Assembly (NCBI GenBank): GCA_028289425.1
Contig: JANQPL010000004.1
Location: 62,001 to 126,000, forward strand
DNA length: 64,000 bases
From: Alphaproteobacteria bacterium
Lineage (GTDB): Bacteria > Pseudomonadota > Alphaproteobacteria > JANQMY01
Direction of reading: 5' to 3'
Part shown: one piece after another, positions 61,343-64,000 of the stretch
Numbering within the stretch: position 1 is the first letter of the stretch
Layout of the letters: each line of letters opens with the position of its first letter
Position numbers and translations under genes: made by a program
The notes under the pieces: generated by a model
The model's input: the letters and a program-made list of their open reading frames with translations, nothing else
Told to the model about the DNA's origin: nothing
Database searches by the model: none

Positions 61343-61380
61343 GACCCGGCCTCTTTCTTCTCTAAATCGATATTCTAAAA

Positions 61381-62088
61381 CTATGTTTCGTTCGTCTTCG
61401 CGTTGCGGCGGGCCCACAAATCCGGGCGCCGCTCTTTCGTTGCCTGTTCCGCCTGTTGCCGCCGCCATGTCTCGATCTCGCCATGATGGCCCGACAGAAG
61501 CACCGGCGGAATGTCATGGCCTTCCCAAGTTTGGGGCCGCGTATAGTGGGGATACTCTAAGATCCCGTTTGTAAAACTCTCTTCTATTGCCGATTGACCG
61601 TCCCCCATCACCCCGGGCAACAGCCTGACGGCCGCATCAATAAGCGCCATCCCGGCGATTTCGCCGCCGGACAGCACAATGTCTCCTACACACACCTCTT
61701 CGCCGCCGCGCGCGTCGATCACCCGCTGATCGATGCCTTCGAACCGGCCGCACAAAATGGCGACCCCCGGTCCCTGTGCCAGCGCCGCAACCCGCTCTTG
61801 GGTCAGCGGCCGCCCCCTGGGTGTCATCACCAAGAGAGGCAAATCGATCTTCTCGCGTCCCGCATCGATGGCGGCTGCCACCACATCGGCTTTCATAACC
61901 ATGCCCGGGCCGCCGCCCGCCGGCGTATCGTCGACGGTGCGGTGTTTATCGCGCGCAAATCCGCGAATGTCCAACAGGTCGAGCCGCCAGATCCCCGCTT
62001 CCTGCGCCTTGCCTGCCAATGACAGGCCAAGCGGCCCCGGAAACATTTCCGGATAGAGCGTCAACACCTGGGCACACCACGTCATCAC
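61381..62088 (-). CDS. trmD: tRNA (guanine-N1)-methyltransferase
   Basis: A 235-residue SPOUT methyltransferase that makes m1G37 in tRNAs. Deep-knot motifs [14 protein letters not shown] and [13 protein letters not shown], with [14 protein letters not shown]. Start ATG-ATG overlaps the rimM stop (62085-62088), so it is coupled. The C-terminal [17 protein letters not shown] is the usual tail. Confidence 0.97.
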   Translation of the reverse strand: MMTWCAQVLTLYPEMFPGPLGLSLAGKAQEAGIWRLDLLDIRGFARDKHRTVDDTPAGGGPGMVMKADVVAAAIDAGREKIDLPLLVMTPRGRPLTQERVAALAQGPGVAILCGRFEGIDQRVIDARGGEEVCVGDIVLSGGEIAGMALIDAAVRLLPGVMGDGQSAIEESFTNGILEYPHYTRPQTWEGHDIPPVLLSGHHGEIETWRRQQAEQATKERRPDLWARRNAKTNET

Positions 62089-62633
62089 TCGCTCTCCAGA
62101 ACACCGTTCGGCGGATCCACCATGACAATGCCTGCTTCCAGATCGACCTTCGGAACCACGTCCAGGGTGAAGGGGACGAACACAGTCTTTTTCTTGTCCT
62201 TGTCCGATCCGACGAGAGCCACTTCCATAAGATCGCCCGCGCCGAAATCGGCCACCTGCACCACGTCGCCAAGCTGGGCACCGGTCCGATCGATCACCCG
62301 AAGGCCGATCAAATCGGCGATGTAGAATTCGTCCTCCTCTGCTTCCGGGAGACGGTCGCGCGGCACGTAAAGCCGTGTGCCTTTGAGCGCTTGCGCCTGT
62401 TCCCGGGTTTCAATGCCTTCCAATTTGGCCGTGACCCCTGCTTTGGCCCGGCCGGTAATCGTCACCTCAAACGTCTTAGAACCATCTTCGGTTTGCACCG
62501 GCCCATAGGCCCCGACCCCGTCGGGATTTTCCGTAAAGGGCTTGATGGTCACTGCCCCGCGCACCCCATGGGCACCGGACACGGCGCCCAGGCAGACACG
62601 GTTTGGGTCAGCTTTCGGTCTCGGCTCCTTCAT
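62085..62633 (-). CDS. rimM: 16S rRNA processing protein RimM
   Basis: A 182-residue factor that helps mature the 30S head and binds S19. N-terminal RimM beta barrel ([26 protein letters not shown]) and C-terminal PRC barrel ([65 protein letters not shown]). Its start overlaps the 3' end of rpsP by 26 bases and its stop overlaps trmD. Confidence 0.97.
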   Translation of the reverse strand: MKEPRPKADPNRVCLGAVSGAHGVRGAVTIKPFTENPDGVGAYGPVQTEDGSKTFEVTITGRAKAGVTAKLEGIETREQAQALKGTRLYVPRDRLPEAEEDEFYIADLIGLRVIDRTGAQLGDVVQVADFGAGDLMEVALVGSDKDKKKTVFVPFTLDVVPKVDLEAGIVMVDPPNGVLESE

Positions 62634-63081
62634 TCGTCTCTTCTGTCGGGGCTTCTTCCGCGGGCGCTTCTTCCGCCGGTGCTTCTTCGGCCGGCGCCTC
62701 CTCTGCCGGAGCTTCCGCCGCCTCCTTCTCGGCCTGGGCCGCTTCTTCGGCCGCTAGGCGCGCCGCTTCCGCCCGCTCTTGCGCCTTAGCTTTCGGATTT
62801 GCTTTTTGCGGATTGTTGCCCGGCTTGAATTCCAAAATGTTGGCATCGCCCAGGAAGCGCGCCACCCGGTCGGTGGGCTTAGCGCCATGGCCCAACCAAT
62901 GTTTCACGCGATCCTCATCAAAGGAGATCCGCTTCTCGCTGTCTTTCGGCAGCAAAGGATTGTAGACCCCAAGCCGCTCGATAAAGCGGCCGTCGCGCGG
63001 GCTGCGGCTGTCAGCCACCACAATCCGGTAGAACGGGCGTTTCTTGGTGCCGCCCCGTGCCAATCTAATCTTAAGAGCCAT
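62608..63081 (-). CDS. rpsP: Ribosomal protein S16 with long acidic tail
   Basis: The first about 85 residues are canonical S16 ([43 protein letters not shown]). The protein is 157 residues rather than about 80-90: a helical Ala/Glu/Lys stretch is followed by four APAEE units and one APTEE, ending NEGAETES. Long acidic S16 tails are known in alphaproteobacteria. It overlaps rimM by 26 bases. Confidence 0.97.
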   Translation of the reverse strand: MALKIRLARGGTKKRPFYRIVVADSRSPRDGRFIERLGVYNPLLPKDSEKRISFDEDRVKHWLGHGAKPTDRVARFLGDANILEFKPGNNPQKANPKAKAQERAEAARLAAEEAAQAEKEAAEAPAEEAPAEEAPAEEAPAEEAPTEETNEGAETES

Positions 63082-63141
63082 TGAAAACTTGCCTTCTTTC
63101 GTCGTCGTCTCTTGCGTTGGTTAGAACTAAATTCTAGTCGT

Positions 63142-64000
63142 CTATTTCTTTTTGCCGGTGCCGGGAAACCCAGGGGGCAAACCGGGAAGATCGGGGCCGC
63201 CTGGGCCACCCAATCCCGGAGGCAGGCCGTCGCCGCCTAGACCCGGAAGGCCGCCGCCCTGCGGAACGCCCCCTTGGGGCATGGCCGGCATGCCACCGCC
63301 GAACAGATTTCCAAGGCCACCGCGCATCATGCCTTTCTTTCCCATCTTGCCCATCTTCTTCATCATGTCGGCCATTTGCCGGTGGGTTTTGATGAGCCGG
63401 TTCACGTCCTGCACGCTGGTGCCGGAGCCCGCCGCGATCCGCTTTTTGCGGCTGCCATTCAAAAGTTTCGGGTTGCGCCGCTCTTTCGGCGTCATGGAGC
63501 TGATGATCGCTTCCTGATGCTTCAGGATCTTGCCGTCCAAATTGGCTTCATCGAGCTGGTTCTTCATTTTGCCCATGCCCGGCAGCATGGCGAGCACGCC
63601 CTGCATGCCCCCGAGCTTGCTCACCTGGCGCAATTGTTCGGCCATGTCTTCCAGGTCGAACGTGCCCTTCTTCATCTTGCGGGCAAGCTTTTCGGCGTCT
63701 TCCTTGTCGATGGTTTCGGCGGCCTTTTCGACCAGGCTCACCACATCGCCCATGCCGAGAATTCGCCCCGCAATCCGCTCCGGATGGAAGTCTTCGAGCG
63801 CGTCGATTTTCTCGCCTGTGCCCAGCAGCTTGATGGGCTTGCCCGTCACAGCGCGCATGGAGAGCGCCGCGCCACCCCGGCCGTCGCCGTCGATCCGGGT
63901 GAGCACAATGCCCGACAGGCCGATACGGCCTTCGAACTGTTCGGCCACATTAACCGCATCCTGGCCGGTCAGGCTGTCGACCACCAGCAGGGTTTCGTGT
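63142..64000 (-). CDS. ffh: Signal recognition particle protein Ffh, N-terminus beyond window
   Basis: The right edge cuts the gene: 286 residues from the end of the G domain onward. Visible: LLVVDSLTGQDAVNVA, VLTRIDGDGRGGAALSM (the usual TKLDGD reads TRIDGD), GxGE KIDALEDFHPERIAGRILGMGD. Then the methionine-rich M domain (MKKMGKMGKKGMMRG; RIAAGSGTSVQDVNRLIK), which binds signal peptides and 4.5S RNA. The last about 70 residues are unusually rich in Gly and Pro. First gene of the downstream cluster. Confidence 0.97.
   Translation of the reverse strand, partial: HETLLVVDSLTGQDAVNVAEQFEGRIGLSGIVLTRIDGDGRGGAALSMRAVTGKPIKLLGTGEKIDALEDFHPERIAGRILGMGDVVSLVEKAAETIDKEDAEKLARKMKKGTFDLEDMAEQLRQVSKLGGMQGVLAMLPGMGKMKNQLDEANLDGKILKHQEAIISSMTPKERRNPKLLNGSRKKRIAAGSGTSVQDVNRLIKTHRQMADMMKKMGKMGKKGMMRGGLGNLFGGGMPAMPQGGVPQGGGLPGLGGDGLPPGLGGPGGPDLPGLPPGFPGTGKKK

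Overview
The window reads as a chromosomal segment of a free-living, aerobic, high-GC Gram-negative bacterium, most likely an alphaproteobacterium. The evidence is the ffh-rpsP-rimM-trmD-rplS-leuC-leuD order at the right end, a four-gene sdhCDAB operon, a 533-residue isocitrate lyase, a TonB receptor, a porin, acyl-CoA enzymes, luciferase-like and deazaflavin-type oxidoreductases, and many short palindromic intergenic repeats of the kind common in alphaproteobacteria. I cannot name a genus. I see no rRNA, tRNA, CRISPR array, prophage or transposase gene.

Layout. 1-7.0 kb: a 3'-truncated subtilisin-type lipoprotein, an M20 peptidase, a YdcH-like protein, a BtuF-like binding protein, a DUF123 nuclease-like protein overlapping a divergent small gene, and a luciferase-like oxidoreductase. 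7.2-8.7 kb: an AT-rich pentapeptide-repeat membrane protein gene bracketed by two diverged copies of the sdhB 3' end; this looks like a small island inserted at sdhB. 8.6-12.0 kb: sdhCDAB. 12.3-22.6 kb: an amidohydrolase, a porin plus vanadium-haloperoxidase-like pair, START-like, GYD, nitroreductase and cupin-like proteins, a LysR regulator with a palindrome over its start codon, a CitE-like lyase and pyridoxal kinase. 22.7-25.1 kb: asd and leuB. 25.2-30.3 kb: a deazaflavin-type reductase, a GIY-YIG protein, an ECF42-type sigma factor with two DGPF/YciI partners, and an esterase. 30.5-34.7 kb: aceA with a terminator, then a large unrecognised secreted protein. 34.7-46.9 kb: a MarR-controlled enoyl-CoA hydratase, a globin-like protein, a P450, an Old-Yellow-Enzyme-type flavoprotein, a TonB receptor, a secreted VHL-like plus mannan-lectin-like protein followed by an SDR-fold protein, a methyltransferase and an amidase. 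47-53.8 kb: a CNNM/CBS membrane protein, an enoyl-CoA hydratase, a second luciferase-like protein, a TetR regulator with twin operators, and a thiolase plus zinc-ribbon/OB pair. 53.9-58.2 kb: a QueC-like PP-loop protein, an HTTM-like pair, membrane and RidA proteins. 58.3-64 kb: a MITE-like repeat, leuDC, and the rplS-trmD-rimM-rpsP-ffh translation/secretion cluster, with ffh running off the right edge.

Together the genes point to fatty-acid and xenobiotic-like substrate use (enoyl-CoA hydratases, thiolase, P450, OYE, glyoxylate shunt) feeding the TCA cycle, plus leucine and aspartate-family biosynthesis. The most unusual items are (i) the secreted protein at 43479-43994, whose N-terminal half keeps four of the five hydroxyproline-pocket residues of human VHL at the same spacing, (ii) the sdhB-tail duplication around the pentapeptide gene, where all five differences are silent or at the repeat edge, and (iii) the solitary QueC-like protein at 53948-55153. 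Several strong palindromes next to regulators are also recorded.
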